Under the pieces are notes generated by a model. The model was not told the DNA's origin, searched no databases, and worked only from the letters and a program-made list of their open reading frames with translations. The position numbers were made by a program, and so were the translations under genes. Below are positions 37,244-44,770 of a DNA stretch of 64,000 nt, piece by piece. Source of the stretch: Breoghania sp. L-A4 (GTDB lineage Bacteria; Pseudomonadota; Alphaproteobacteria; Rhizobiales; Stappiaceae); the NCBI RefSeq assembly GCF_003432385.1, contig NZ_CP031841.1, forward strand, positions 4,197,549 to 4,261,548. Direction: 5' to 3'. The stretch's first letter is position 1; the number at the start of each line of letters is the position of its first letter.

Positions 37244-38173
37244 TCATGCGTGGAACGGGACACCGTCTCTTAGGATGGCGTTTGCGGTGACGAGGATTTT
37301 TCTGGCCAGCGCGATCATGGTGACCTTGAAGGGTTTTCCGCGATCGACCAGGGCCCGGGCATAGGCCTTGAAACGCGAGTTGGAGCGCGCCGCGGTGACG
37401 GCGGCCATGTAGAGGGCGTCGCGCACCCGCTTGCGCCCACCCTTGATCGCGCGGTGGCCCCGGAAACGGCCGCTGTCGACATTGAAGGGCGCAAGACCCG
37501 CAAGCGCCGCGATCGCCTTGGGCGATGTGGTGCCGAGCTCACGCATCAGCGCGATCAGCGTCGTGGCGGCGACCGGGCCGATACCGGGAATGGAGCGCAG
37601 CAGCCTTTCCATCCCCGCGAACGTCGCATTGGCCCGGATGAGGGCGGCGCGCTCGGCCTCCACAGCGGCGATCTCCTCATTCAGCCAGGCAAGGTGGCGC
37701 TCCAGGCTCGACCGCTCGCACTCATGGGCCTCGGCAAGACGAAGCTTTTCCTGCTGGCGAATGGCGACCAACTGGTCGCGGCGCTTGTGTACGCCGGAGA
37801 GCCGGTCACGCGCCTCGTCGGCCGCCGGCGTGGCCTGCGGATCGAGGCACTGCCCCATGGCGGCGAGCATGCGGGCGTCGATGGCATCCGTCTTGGCGAT
37901 GAGGCCGAGTGAGCGGGCAAAGTCGCGGGCACGGGAGGGATTGACCCGGGCAAAGCGCAGCGCGTGTCCGGCCAACGCCCGGGCAAGCGTGCGGTCAAAG
38001 CGGCCCGTCGCCTCGAAGACGACGAAGAGCTGACGCTCACCAAGGCCTGCGAGCCATGCCTCGATGGCCTCGGCCGTGTTGTCAACGCGCCGATGGGTGT
38101 CGTAAAGCCCATCAAAAATATCGAGATGATGCTTGGAAACATCGATTCCAATGAAGCCAGGGTGTATCCTCAT
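37244..38173 (-). CDS. IS110-family transposase (intact)
   Basis: The 309-residue transposase has the DEDD catalytic residues in FIGIDVSKHHLDIFDG, VVFEATGRFDRTL and AKTDAIDARMLAAMG. A central coiled segment (AEAHECERSSLERHLAW) and the C-terminal Tnp2 domain (LRSIPGIGPVAATTLIALM, LAGLAPFNVDSGRFRGHRAI with catalytic Ser) follow. The ATG at 38173 (MRIHPGFIGID) fits the family; the open frame extends upstream to 38473 but that part is noncoding. It is of a different subgroup from transposase 1 and has no frameshift. Confidence 0.93.
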   Translation of the reverse strand: MRIHPGFIGIDVSKHHLDIFDGLYDTHRRVDNTAEAIEAWLAGLGERQLFVVFEATGRFDRTLARALAGHALRFARVNPSRARDFARSLGLIAKTDAIDARMLAAMGQCLDPQATPAADEARDRLSGVHKRRDQLVAIRQQEKLRLAEAHECERSSLERHLAWLNEEIAAVEAERAALIRANATFAGMERLLRSIPGIGPVAATTLIALMRELGTTSPKAIAALAGLAPFNVDSGRFRGHRAIKGGRKRVRDALYMAAVTAARSNSRFKAYARALVDRGKPFKVTMIALARKILVTANAILRDGVPFHA

Positions 38174-38337
38174 GGCGCCTGTCCCTGTGCTGCGAGGTCC
38201 GGTTGCGGCGGCCTCGATCAACTGTTCAGGTTTGGATCTGTCTGCGCGGGCGGGGATCCGTGCCGGTTCTCGGTCTGCAAAACCTGGGACCCAACGATCT
38301 CCCGTCCGCACCCATTCTGACACATCGACAATACACA
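38174..38337 (-). ncRNA. Candidate bridge-RNA region of IS110-type element 2
   Basis: This is the noncoding segment on the 5' side of the transposase, where IS110-group bridge RNAs are encoded. No coding potential is convincing. Several GC-rich short inverted repeats are present but no structure is assigned. Confidence 0.3.
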
Positions 38338-38438
38338 GGGACCCAGTAGCCGACAGCCTCAGCGGTTCAAGCGTGCCATCGCCACAGCGTGCAACAAGTC
38401 CGAAACAAGAGCCGAAAATCCAACGGCTACTGGGTCCC
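38338..38438. repeat. Inverted repeat pair next to IS110-type element 2
   Basis: GGGACCCAGTAGCC (38338-38351) and GGCTACTGGGTCCC (38425-38438) are perfect 14-bp inverted copies around 73 bases. The right arm merges into the GTCATCCCGG-class repeat. The arms may mark target-derived sequence beside the element. 38174-38524 contains no supported gene. Confidence 0.7.
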
Positions 38439-38471
38439 GGCTTTCCGCTTCGCTGCAGCCGGGATGACATC
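38437..38471. repeat. REP-like hairpin right of IS110-type element 2
   Basis: CCGGCTTTCCGCTTCGCTGC...GCCGGGATGACATC has a CCGGC/GCCGG stem around a Gln-like CTGCAG centre. It is the same repeat class as 60760-60813. Confidence 0.6.
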
Positions 38472-38524
38472 AACGACTTGCGAAAACTCAGTTGATGGCA
38501 CCCAAGAGAAGAGCACCAGGCCCG

Positions 38525-39265
38525 CTACCCCAGGTCGCCGGCCCACTGGGCGGGGCGGACGCGGGTGGTGCGGACCTTGATGCCGGCGCCGAACATATGC
38601 GCGGCGCCTTCCAGGAACACGTCGAGCGCATTGGCGATCACGCGGGCTTTGTTCTCCATCACCGGGATTTCATAGATGTGCTTGCGCAACCCGTAATAGA
38701 AGATGCCGCCGTGCAGGATCCAGCCCAGCTCCAGCTCGGCGCTTGAGGGCGGCTCCACGGTCGGCAGTCCCGCTTCGGCGCGATACTCCAGCACGATCCG
38801 CTTGAGGATGCGATCCTCCACGATCGTCACGTACCACTTGTTGATCTCGACGCCCTTGAGGCCCGAGAACAGGTAGATACGCATCCATTCGCGGGTGAAG
38901 ATGGCGTCGGTATAGGCCTCGTAGAAATCCTGCAGCCGCTGGCGCAGAGGCCGCGCGCGATCGGCCAGCAGCACGTCCCACTCCGGGTTCCAGCGGTTGA
39001 CGTAGACCTGGTCGTAGACCTCGCGGATCAGATCGTCCTTGGTTGGAAAATAGCGGTAGAGCAGCGGCTGGGTGACGCCGAGCCGGCGCGCCAGTTCCCG
39101 CGTGCCGCCGTCAAAGCCGACTTCCGCGAAAAACGCCACCGCCTTATCGACGAAATCCTGCCGGCGCTCCTCGGGCGTCAGCCGCTTCTGCCGTCCCGCC
39201 GCCTTGGCGGGCGCCTTGCCGGGGACGGCGGCTGCCGCGCTGTCGCTGTCTCGGTCGCTGCTCAT
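38525..39265 (-). CDS. TetR-family transcriptional regulator (candidate regulator of the TTATCG regulon)
   Basis: The 246-residue protein has a basic, low-complexity N-terminal extension of about 35 residues. The TetR helix-turn-helix follows (FVDKAVAFFAEVGFDGGTRE, LARRLGVTQPLLYRYFPTKD), then an all-helical ligand domain (for example YTDAIFTREWMRIYLFSGLK). It is the last gene of a minus-strand series VOC - oxygenase - flavin reductase - tetR. The promoter of that series carries palindrome E. TetR proteins typically bind 14-20 bp palindromes and repress their own operon. Hence it is the best candidate for binding TTATCGATCGATAA at all six sites. The start at 39265 is taken; 39310 is open. Confidence 0.9.
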   Translation of the reverse strand: MSSDRDSDSAAAAVPGKAPAKAAGRQKRLTPEERRQDFVDKAVAFFAEVGFDGGTRELARRLGVTQPLLYRYFPTKDDLIREVYDQVYVNRWNPEWDVLLADRARPLRQRLQDFYEAYTDAIFTREWMRIYLFSGLKGVEINKWYVTIVEDRILKRIVLEYRAEAGLPTVEPPSSAELELGWILHGGIFYYGLRKHIYEIPVMENKARVIANALDVFLEGAAHMFGAGIKVRTTRVRPAQWAGDLG

Positions 39266-39370
39266 GGTCCGCTGTTTCGCACGTTCAAAAAATATCCCGG
39301 TTCCCCGCACGCTTCCGGCGGCAAGCGCCCGCGGCCATGCAAGGTTTTTCCGTGAAATCCGATTGCCGCC

Positions 39371-39943
39371 TCATACGCTCTTTGCGAAGGAACCGAAAGC
39401 CCCGCCGCAAAATACCAGGGGCTCGCGCGCCTGCGTGTCATAGGCTTCCACCGCGCCCAGGAAGATCACGTGATCCCCGCCATAATAGCGGTCTTCGTTG
39501 CGGCACTGAAAGCGCGCCACCGCATCCCTGATCAGGGGCGCCCCGCCGAGCCCGGTTTCCGTGGCGATTCCCCTGAACCGGTCCTCAACCGGCTTGGCGA
39601 ACTGCATCGCCACATCGGCCTGGTCGACGCCGAGCACATTGATGGCGAAGTGACTGGCGTTCTGGAACACCGCCAGGTTGGGCGAATATTGCGCGAGACT
39701 CCACAGCACCAGCGGCGGGTTGAGCGAAACGGACGAAAACGAATTCGCGGTCAGCCCGATTCGCGCGCCGTCCCCGCCCATCGCGGTGATCACCGTGACG
39801 CCGGTGGAAAAGCAGCCCAGCGCGTCGCGAAACGCCCGCGGATCCCCGGGATCACCCGGGCCGCCGCCACTGCCGCGGGGATCGCTCGCGCCACGGCGCG
39901 CCGCGGTCTCCGGATTGGCCGTCTTGCGGGCTCGGTTGGTCAC
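39371..39943 (-). CDS. Flavin reductase domain protein (HpaC/HsaB-like)
   Basis: The 190-residue protein is a short-chain flavin:NAD(P)H reductase: FRDALGCFSTGVTVITAMGG, GLTANSFSSVSLNPPLVLWSL, HFAINVLGVDQADVAMQFA and the C-terminal VIFLGAVEAYDTQAREPLVF. A disordered Gly/Pro/Asp-rich N-terminal segment of about 30 residues precedes the domain. It sits 24 bases after the acyl-CoA-dehydrogenase-fold oxygenase gene, the arrangement seen for two-component flavin monooxygenases such as HsaAB and HpaBC. It would supply reduced FMN or FAD to that oxygenase. Confidence 0.9.
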   Translation of the reverse strand: MTNRARKTANPETAARRGASDPRGSGGGPGDPGDPRAFRDALGCFSTGVTVITAMGGDGARIGLTANSFSSVSLNPPLVLWSLAQYSPNLAVFQNASHFAINVLGVDQADVAMQFAKPVEDRFRGIATETGLGGAPLIRDAVARFQCRNEDRYYGGDHVIFLGAVEAYDTQAREPLVFCGGAFGSFAKSV

Positions 39944-39967
39944 GGGTCACTCACTCCGGGGTTGATG

Positions 39968-41181
39968 TCACAGGGTCGCGTTGTCGACGCGCAGGCCCAG
40001 TTCGGCGCGGCCGTGGGTGGCGCCCGAGGCGTCGAAATTGAACGCGATGTGGGTGGCGATGGCATGCGCGTCGCGAAACCGCCTCTGCGCCGCGGATTTC
40101 GAATAAAGCGCGTCCGCGCCGAAGGAGGAAAACAGCAGGTTCACGGCCTCGGTGCACAGGCCCACCGCATAGGCGCCGTCGCGCCGGTAGCGCGTCTTGG
40201 TCGCCATATCCGGCACGCGGCCGGCCCGCGCATCCTCCATCGCCTCGATGCAACAGCCGCGCATGATCCGCCGCGCGGCATCCACCCGGGCGCCGGCCGC
40301 CGCGATCCTGATCTGCGTCGACTGGAAATCGGAGATCCGGCCGCCGGAGTATTTCGCCGTGCGCATGCGCATGCGCTCGGTAAACTCGTCGAGCAGCGCC
40401 TGCGCGTTGCCCAGCGCCACGCCCGACAGCACGAAGGGAAACAGCGCGAAGACCGGAATGCGGTAGAGCGGATTGGGATTGAGCGCGGCGCCCGGCGGCG
40501 GCCCACCCTTCAGATCGGCGACGCTGAGGGTCATCTCCTCGGGCACGAAGACGCCGTCGGCCGCCACATCGTTGGAGCCCGTGCCGCACAGGCCCGCCAC
40601 GTGCCAGGTGTCGATCACCGTGTAGTCGGATTGCGGCACCAGAAACACCCGGCTTTCCGCCGGCTGGATTTCCTCTTCGGGCTGCACGACGCCCGCCAGC
40701 ATGTTCCAGCTGCTGGGCCAATGCCGGAGGAAAACGGCCAGCGGCCGGAGAGCCTGTATCCGCCCTCGACCCGGGTTGCCTTGCCGCAGGGGAAAATGAA
40801 CGCCGAGGCGATCAGCACATCCGGATCCTCCGCCCACAGGCGCTCCTGGGCCTGCGGCGGGAACATCCCCAGCATCCAGTGATGGCTGGCGAGATTGCCG
40901 AACACCCAGCCCACCGACGCGTCGCCGTACGCCAGGACTTCCGCGAAATCCACCAGCGCCACATAGTCGAATTCGTCGCCGCCGATCCGCGCCGGCTGCA
41001 ACACGCGGAAGATCCCCGCCGCATGCAGGTCGCGCTCGGTTTCCGGCTGCAGGCGGCGCAGCGTCTCAGCCTCCGAAGCGCGCTCTCGCAGGCTCGGCGC
41101 GAGCGCGCGCGCCATCTCCAGCCGCCGCTCGTAAGCCTGCGCGCGATCCGGGGCCACCTCCACCGCAGTGGGCGCACTCAT
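39968..41181 (-). CDS. Flavin-dependent monooxygenase, acyl-CoA dehydrogenase fold (HsaA-like; frameshift at 40715-40717)
   Basis: The reconstructed 404-residue protein resembles HsaA-type and related group D monooxygenases, which use reduced flavin to hydroxylate phenolic or heteroaromatic rings. Motifs are LRRLQPETERDLHAAGIFRV, GDASVGWVFGNLASHHWMLG, YRLSGRWPFSSGIG, then after the break SSWNMLAGVV, DTWHVAGLCGTGSNDVAADG and ALGNAQALLDEF. At SGIGP the reading frame shifts: one C is missing (GGG at 40715-40717 on the plus strand). The gene overlaps the VOC gene by 4 bases and precedes the flavin reductase. Substrate unknown; it is not a fatty-acid dehydrogenase by context. Confidence 0.88.
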
Positions 41182-41669
41182 GCCTTCGCTCCGCGCCGCT
41201 CCGGGCGATCGAAATACAACGACGCCTTCAGCGCCTCGCCCTCCTGCGGCGCGAAATCGGCAAGCGGCCGCATTTCCGGGATTCGCGCGCGGTCGAGCGT
41301 GGTGACGTCCGGCCAGTCGATCTCCACCAGATTGCCGCCGGGATCGCGCAGATACATCTGCACCGCGCCGTCCGGCAGCTCGTTGATGGCGTTGCGGAAC
41401 GTCGTGCCGTCGAGCAGGCCCAGTTCCTTGGCCTTGTCGTAGACGGCATGGAAATCGTCCACGTCGATGGCGAAATGCTGGAAGGCGGGAACCACGTCCT
41501 CCAGTTCGAAGACATGCAGCTGCAGATCACCCAGGCGCAGGTACTGGGTGCGGAAGCCGAAATTGTAGGTTGGAATCCGCTCCATCCCGAGCACCTCCTC
41601 GTAGAAGCGCAGCGAGGCATCGAGATCGGTCGCACCGATGGACAGGTGATTCAAACCGGTTGCGCGCAT
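41178..41669 (-). CDS. VOC-family protein (extradiol dioxygenase/glyoxalase fold)
   Basis: The 163-residue protein has a single vicinal-oxygen-chelate fold: LNHLSIGATDLDASLRFYEE (first His), VPAFQHFAIDVDDFHAVYDK (second His) and MYLRDPGGNLVEIDWPD (Glu). A 2-His-1-Glu metal site is thus possible. The context (flavin monooxygenase, reductase, molybdenum hydroxylase) favours a ring-cleavage or isomerase role. The ATG at 41669 has GGAG upstream within the sequence ATGGAGAATGACATG, so the ATG at 41681 is less likely. The operator palindrome E ends 4 bases before that upstream ATG, so binding would block the ribosome-site-proximal promoter. It is the first gene of the operon. Confidence 0.85.
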   Translation of the reverse strand: MRATGLNHLSIGATDLDASLRFYEEVLGMERIPTYNFGFRTQYLRLGDLQLHVFELEDVVPAFQHFAIDVDDFHAVYDKAKELGLLDGTTFRNAINELPDGAVQMYLRDPGGNLVEIDWPDVTTLDRARIPEMRPLADFAPQEGEALKASLYFDRPERRGAKA

Positions 41670-41685
41670 GTCATTCTCCATTTAT

Positions 41686-41699
41686 TTATCGATTGATAA
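41686..41699. promoter_or_regulatory. TTATCG palindrome E (VOC operon promoter)
   Basis: TTATCG-AT-TGATAA matches the consensus at 11 of 12 arm positions. It lies about 17 bases upstream of the VOC gene start and so on the promoter of the operon that ends with tetR. Confidence 0.7.
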
Positions 41700-41839
41700 A
41701 TTAATAGCGCAATCCAATAGGACGGGCAATCCCCGCCGGATAGAGACACGATGCGCACCAGACATACACCCGATTGTCTCGAAAACCCACCCCATGCGGC
41801 GCTGGCGGCGACCATCGTTTGACAGAACCCGTCAGTTAT

Positions 41840-41853
41840 TTTTCAATCGATAA
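41840..41853. promoter_or_regulatory. TTATCG palindrome F (cyclase promoter)
   Basis: TTTTCA-AT-CGATAA has a perfect right arm and 4 of 6 in the left arm. It is 110 bases upstream of the cyclase gene and shares the AAATAAC flank with site B. The spacer 41682-41963 has no gene. Confidence 0.55.
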
Positions 41854-41963
41854 ATAACTCCGATTCCAAGCGCAAGGAAGCGCGCGGCGCCGGGCAGTCC
41901 GCCCGGCCCTTGCGGCCAACGAAACAACAGCAAGCGCCGCACACAGGCGACACGGGAGGCGAC

Positions 41964-42919
41964 ATGGACATTTCCAGGGGCAAGGCGGCGATCTACGAGG
42001 CGGCCAAGAAGCTCTCCAACTGGGGCCGCTGGGGCCACGACGACCAGATCGGCACGCTCAACAACATCGAACCGTCGGACATCGTCGCGGCCGCCGGGCT
42101 GATCAGGAAGGGCCAGGTCTTCTCGCTCGGACTGTCGCTCAAGGAGCCGATCCAGTCCGGGCTGTTCGGCGGCCGCTGGAACCCCATCCACACCATGCTG
42201 GCCACCGGCACGGACGCGGCGGCCGGCAATCAGGACGATCCAGCGCCGTATTTGCGCTACGCGGATGACGCCATCAACATGCCGTGCCAGGCCTCCACCC
42301 AGTGGGACGCCCTGTGCCACATCTTCCTCGATGACAAGATGTACAATGGCTATGACGCGACGGAGGTGGACGCGCGCGGCGCAAGAAAACTCGGCATCGA
42401 GCATGTGCGCGACAAGATGGTCGGCCGCGGCGTGCTGCTCGACATGGCGCGCTTCAAGGGCGTCGACAGCCTCGATGACGGCTACGCGGTGACCAACGCC
42501 GATCTGGACGCCTGCGCGGCGCATCAGGGGGTGGAGATCAGGAAAGGCGATTTCGTTATTCTGAGGACCGGGCACCAGGAGCGGTGCCTGGCCGCCGGCG
42601 ACTGGACCGGCTACGCCGGCGGCGATTCCCCGGTTACGCGTTCGAGACTGCCTACTGGATCAGGGAACACGACATCGCCGCCATCTGTTCCGACACCTGG
42701 GGCTGCGAGGTGCGTCCAAACCAGACCAATGAGGCCAACCAGCCCTGGCACTGGGTGGTGATCCCGGCGATCGGCATTTCCATGGGCGAGATTTTCTATG
42801 TGAAGGAACTGGCGGAGGATTGTGCGAAGGACGGTGTCTACGAGTTCTTCTTCACTGCCCCGCCCATGCATCTGCCCGGCGCCGCCGGCAGCCCGATCAA
42901 CCCCCAGGCGATCAAGTAG
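41964..42919 (+). CDS. Cyclase-family (kynurenine formamidase-like) hydrolase (frameshift near 42628-42633)
   Basis: The reconstructed 318-residue protein belongs to the metal-dependent cyclase/formamidase family: LSNWGRWGHDDQIGTLNNIE, the metal-site motif STQWDALCHIFLDDKMYNG, RGVLLDMARFKGVDSL, and after the break YAFETAYWIREHDIAAICSD, VRPNQTNEANQPWHWVVIPA. At GGDSP the frame shifts one base; a C or G is missing from CCCCGG (42628-42633). Start ATG has GGGAGGCG. Members hydrolyse amide, lactone or formamide bonds. It is divergent from the VOC operon, with palindromes E and F between them, so it is a member of the predicted regulon. Confidence 0.86.
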
Positions 42920-43069
42920 ACCGGTCGGAAGCAGACAGGCGATCCGCGCGGAAGCCAGAGGCATCCGCGCGGAATCGCCGGGTGGAGGACGCAAGGGGCG
43001 CGTCCTCCACCTCCAATATGTTCGCGGCGCGGCGCCGGATCGCGTGCCCCGCGAGATCGGGCATACGGC

Positions 43070-43630
43070 TCACTGGCGCTTGCGCCCGGTGATCATCGCG
43101 CGCACCAGGTTTTCGCCGTGCGCAAGACTGGCAAACGCCACGCCGGCGAGATGCAGGGCGATCAGCCCGAGCGTCAGGTTCACGACGATCTCATGCGCCT
43201 CTTCGACCCACTCGACGCCCCAGAACCGGTCCATGGTCATCATCACGCCGGTGGCGGTGATCAGCGACAGCATCACCAGCAGGGCGATCACCATGGCGCC
43301 GCCGGCGGGATTGTGGCCGAGATGGCGCGGCGCCTTCCGCGTTGCGCTGTCGCGCAGATACGCGCCGACCGCTTTGGGACCGCGCACGAAATCGCGAAAA
43401 CGGGCATGGCGCGACCCGACAAATCCCCAGACCACGCGCAGCGCGACAAGACCCGCGATGACGTAACCGGCCTTCTCGTGCGCTGCGCCCCATTCGTCGC
43501 CGGTCGCATAGGCGAAAACGAACGCCGCCACCAGGCTCCAGTGAAACAGGCGAACGAGCGGATCCCACACCCGGACCTCCTCCGGCCGCTCCACGCGGCC
43601 GGAGGAGGTCGCCTCGGAGGCGCTCGACAT
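43070..43630 (-). CDS. Cytochrome b561-type membrane protein
   Basis: The 186-residue protein has four membrane segments and the bacterial cytochrome b561 / Ni-Fe-hydrogenase-type di-haem pattern: VWDPLVRLFHWSLVAAFVFA (first His), EKAGYVIAGLVALRVVWGFVG, MVIALLVMLSLITATGVMM and EIVVNLTLGLIALHLAGVAF (haem-ligand His). It probably moves electrons from the quinone pool to a periplasmic partner. The start ATG (43630) overlaps the PepSY gene stop as TGATG, so translation is coupled. It is the last gene of a three-gene minus-strand series with two exported small proteins. Confidence 0.9.
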   Translation of the reverse strand: MSSASEATSSGRVERPEEVRVWDPLVRLFHWSLVAAFVFAYATGDEWGAAHEKAGYVIAGLVALRVVWGFVGSRHARFRDFVRGPKAVGAYLRDSATRKAPRHLGHNPAGGAMVIALLVMLSLITATGVMMTMDRFWGVEWVEEAHEIVVNLTLGLIALHLAGVAFASLAHGENLVRAMITGRKRQ

Positions 43631-43914
43631 CAATCGTCGTCCTTGCTGGCGACGATCGCGCCGGACACCGGATTCATGTTGAGTTCGGTGCGCTTGCCAT
43701 CCTTGCCGATGGCGTAGATCTCGTAGCAGCCGCCCTCGATCTTCACGCGGCGCACCTCATAGCCCATGGACACGGCCTTGGCCTTGGCGGCGTCGGTGCT
43801 CATCCACTGGTCCCTGGGCGCATTGCCGCAGGAGCCCTCGTTTTCAGAGGCATAGGCGCCGGTGGCGCCGGCGAGAACGGCGCTGGCGCCGAGAACGAGA
43901 AGAAGTTTACGCAT
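43630..43914 (-). CDS. Exported PepSY-domain protein
   Basis: The 94-residue protein has a signal peptide (KLLLVLGASAVLAGATGAYA) and a single PepSY-like domain: DQWMSTDAAKAKAVSMGYEV, RRVKIEGGCYEIYAIGKDGK and ELNMNPVSGAIVAS. PepSY modules occur in inhibitory or binding periplasmic proteins. Two Cys (in GSCGNAP and GGCYEI) may form a disulfide. It is cotranscribed with the cytochrome b561 gene and lies 94 bases downstream of the acidic secreted protein gene. Confidence 0.85.
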   Translation of the reverse strand: MRKLLLVLGASAVLAGATGAYASENEGSCGNAPRDQWMSTDAAKAKAVSMGYEVRRVKIEGGCYEIYAIGKDGKRTELNMNPVSGAIVASKDDD

Positions 43915-44008
43915 GCTGGTCTTCCTTGATTGGGAGTGGTTTCAGGATTGGTCTGCGGCTGGCGGCGGCCACGAGGGGTTCCGCCAGGGCATGGTCAAGG
44001 GGCAGGCC

Positions 44009-44281
44009 TCAGTCGTCGCCGGAGCCGCTATCGGAGTCTCCGCCGCCGGAATCGCCATCGGAGTCGCTGTCCGAGCCGCTGTCGCTTTCCGAGCCGCCGT
44101 CATCGCCGGCGTCGTGGCCCGCGCCGTCGTCATGGCTCCGGGCAGTGGCCGTGCCGCCGCCGGATGTTGCCGCGACAGTGACGGCGGCGCTGTTCTGCTG
44201 CGGGCTGGCCGCCGCCGCGATACCCAGCGAAAGCGCGGTCATCGCGACGCTGGCGAACATCAATTTCGGGATCGTATGCAT
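44009..44281 (-). CDS. Small secreted Asp/Ser/Gly-rich acidic protein
   Basis: The 90-residue protein has a signal peptide (FASVAMTALSLGIAAAASP) and a mature part with His/Asp segment RSHDDGAGHDAGDDG. The C-terminal acidic run alternates Ser, Asp and Gly (SESDSGSDSDSDGDSGGGDS). It has no recognisable domain. The composition suggests metal-ion or polycation binding in the periplasm, for example Ca, which would fit a divergent two-component system, but this is inference. It is the first gene of the minus-strand PepSY-cytochrome series. The codon repetition (GAC/TCC/GGC-type) is unlike its neighbours. Confidence 0.65.
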   Translation of the reverse strand: MHTIPKLMFASVAMTALSLGIAAAASPQQNSAAVTVAATSGGGTATARSHDDGAGHDAGDDGGSESDSGSDSDSDGDSGGGDSDSGSGDD

Positions 44282-44368
44282 TGAGGCTATCCTCCTGTGC
44301 AGGTGCCATAGGGCGTTGCTGACGAACCGACCCTAGACGGGAGCGGCTGACGGCATGGTGACGAGGAT

Positions 44369-44386
44369 TGTCAGGAAACTGTCAGG
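44369..44386 (+). promoter_or_regulatory. Direct repeat TGTCAGG-N4-TGTCAGG (OmpR-family-type site)
   Basis: Two identical heptamers start 11 bp apart (44369 and 44380), the spacing at which OmpR/PhoP-family dimers bind on one face of DNA. The site lies 23 bases upstream of the PepSY gene that starts the response-regulator operon and within 130 bases of the divergent acidic-protein gene. Autoregulation by the encoded regulator is the simplest reading. Confidence 0.5.
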
Positions 44387-44408
44387 CGGAGGATGCGAGA
44401 AGGGGGCC

Positions 44409-44768
44409 ATGCGCGCGCGTTCATCCAGTTCCAAAAAGAAAATCTCCGGCGGCCTCAAGGCGGCCTTGCTGGCGCTCGCCCTGCTGCTGCCCTGCGCGGC
44501 CTTCGGCGGGTTGGCGTATGGATCGGATGACGATCATCGGCTGACGCCGCAGGAGCGCGCCATCCGCCTGCGCGACCGCGGCGAGATCCTGCCGCTCGCC
44601 GAAGTCATCCGCCGGAACGGTCTCGACAGCATCGGCCGGATCATCGAGGTCGATCTGGAGGAGGACCACGGGAGCCAGGTCTATGAGCTGAAGATCCTGA
44701 CCAGCGACAGCGTCGTGCGCGAATATCTCATCGATCCGCGCACCGGCCGCATTCTCGGGATCGAGTGA
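44409..44768 (+). CDS. Exported PepSY-domain protein preceding the two-component genes
   Basis: The 119-residue protein has a basic N-terminus (RARSSSSKKK), a signal/anchor segment (LKAALLALALLLPCAAFGGLAYG) and a PepSY-like domain ending with VYELKILTSDSVVREYLIDP, RTGRILGIE. The start ATG at 44409 follows AAGGGGG. Its stop overlaps the start region of the response regulator gene, so it heads the operon PepSY-RR-HK. Such trios are common in proteobacteria; the PepSY protein may act as a periplasmic accessory of the kinase. Confidence 0.85.
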   Translation: MRARSSSSKKKISGGLKAALLALALLLPCAAFGGLAYGSDDDHRLTPQERAIRLRDRGEILPLAEVIRRNGLDSIGRIIEVDLEEDHGSQVYELKILTSDSVVREYLIDPRTGRILGIE

Positions 44769-44770
44769 CC

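Larger units (their letters stand above)
37225..38337 (-). mobile_element. IS110-family insertion sequence 2 (approximate limits)
   Basis: One intact DEDD transposase with a noncoding segment on its 5' side. The ends are inferred from flanking REP-like sequences. It lies between the small membrane protein gene and tetR. Confidence 0.6.
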
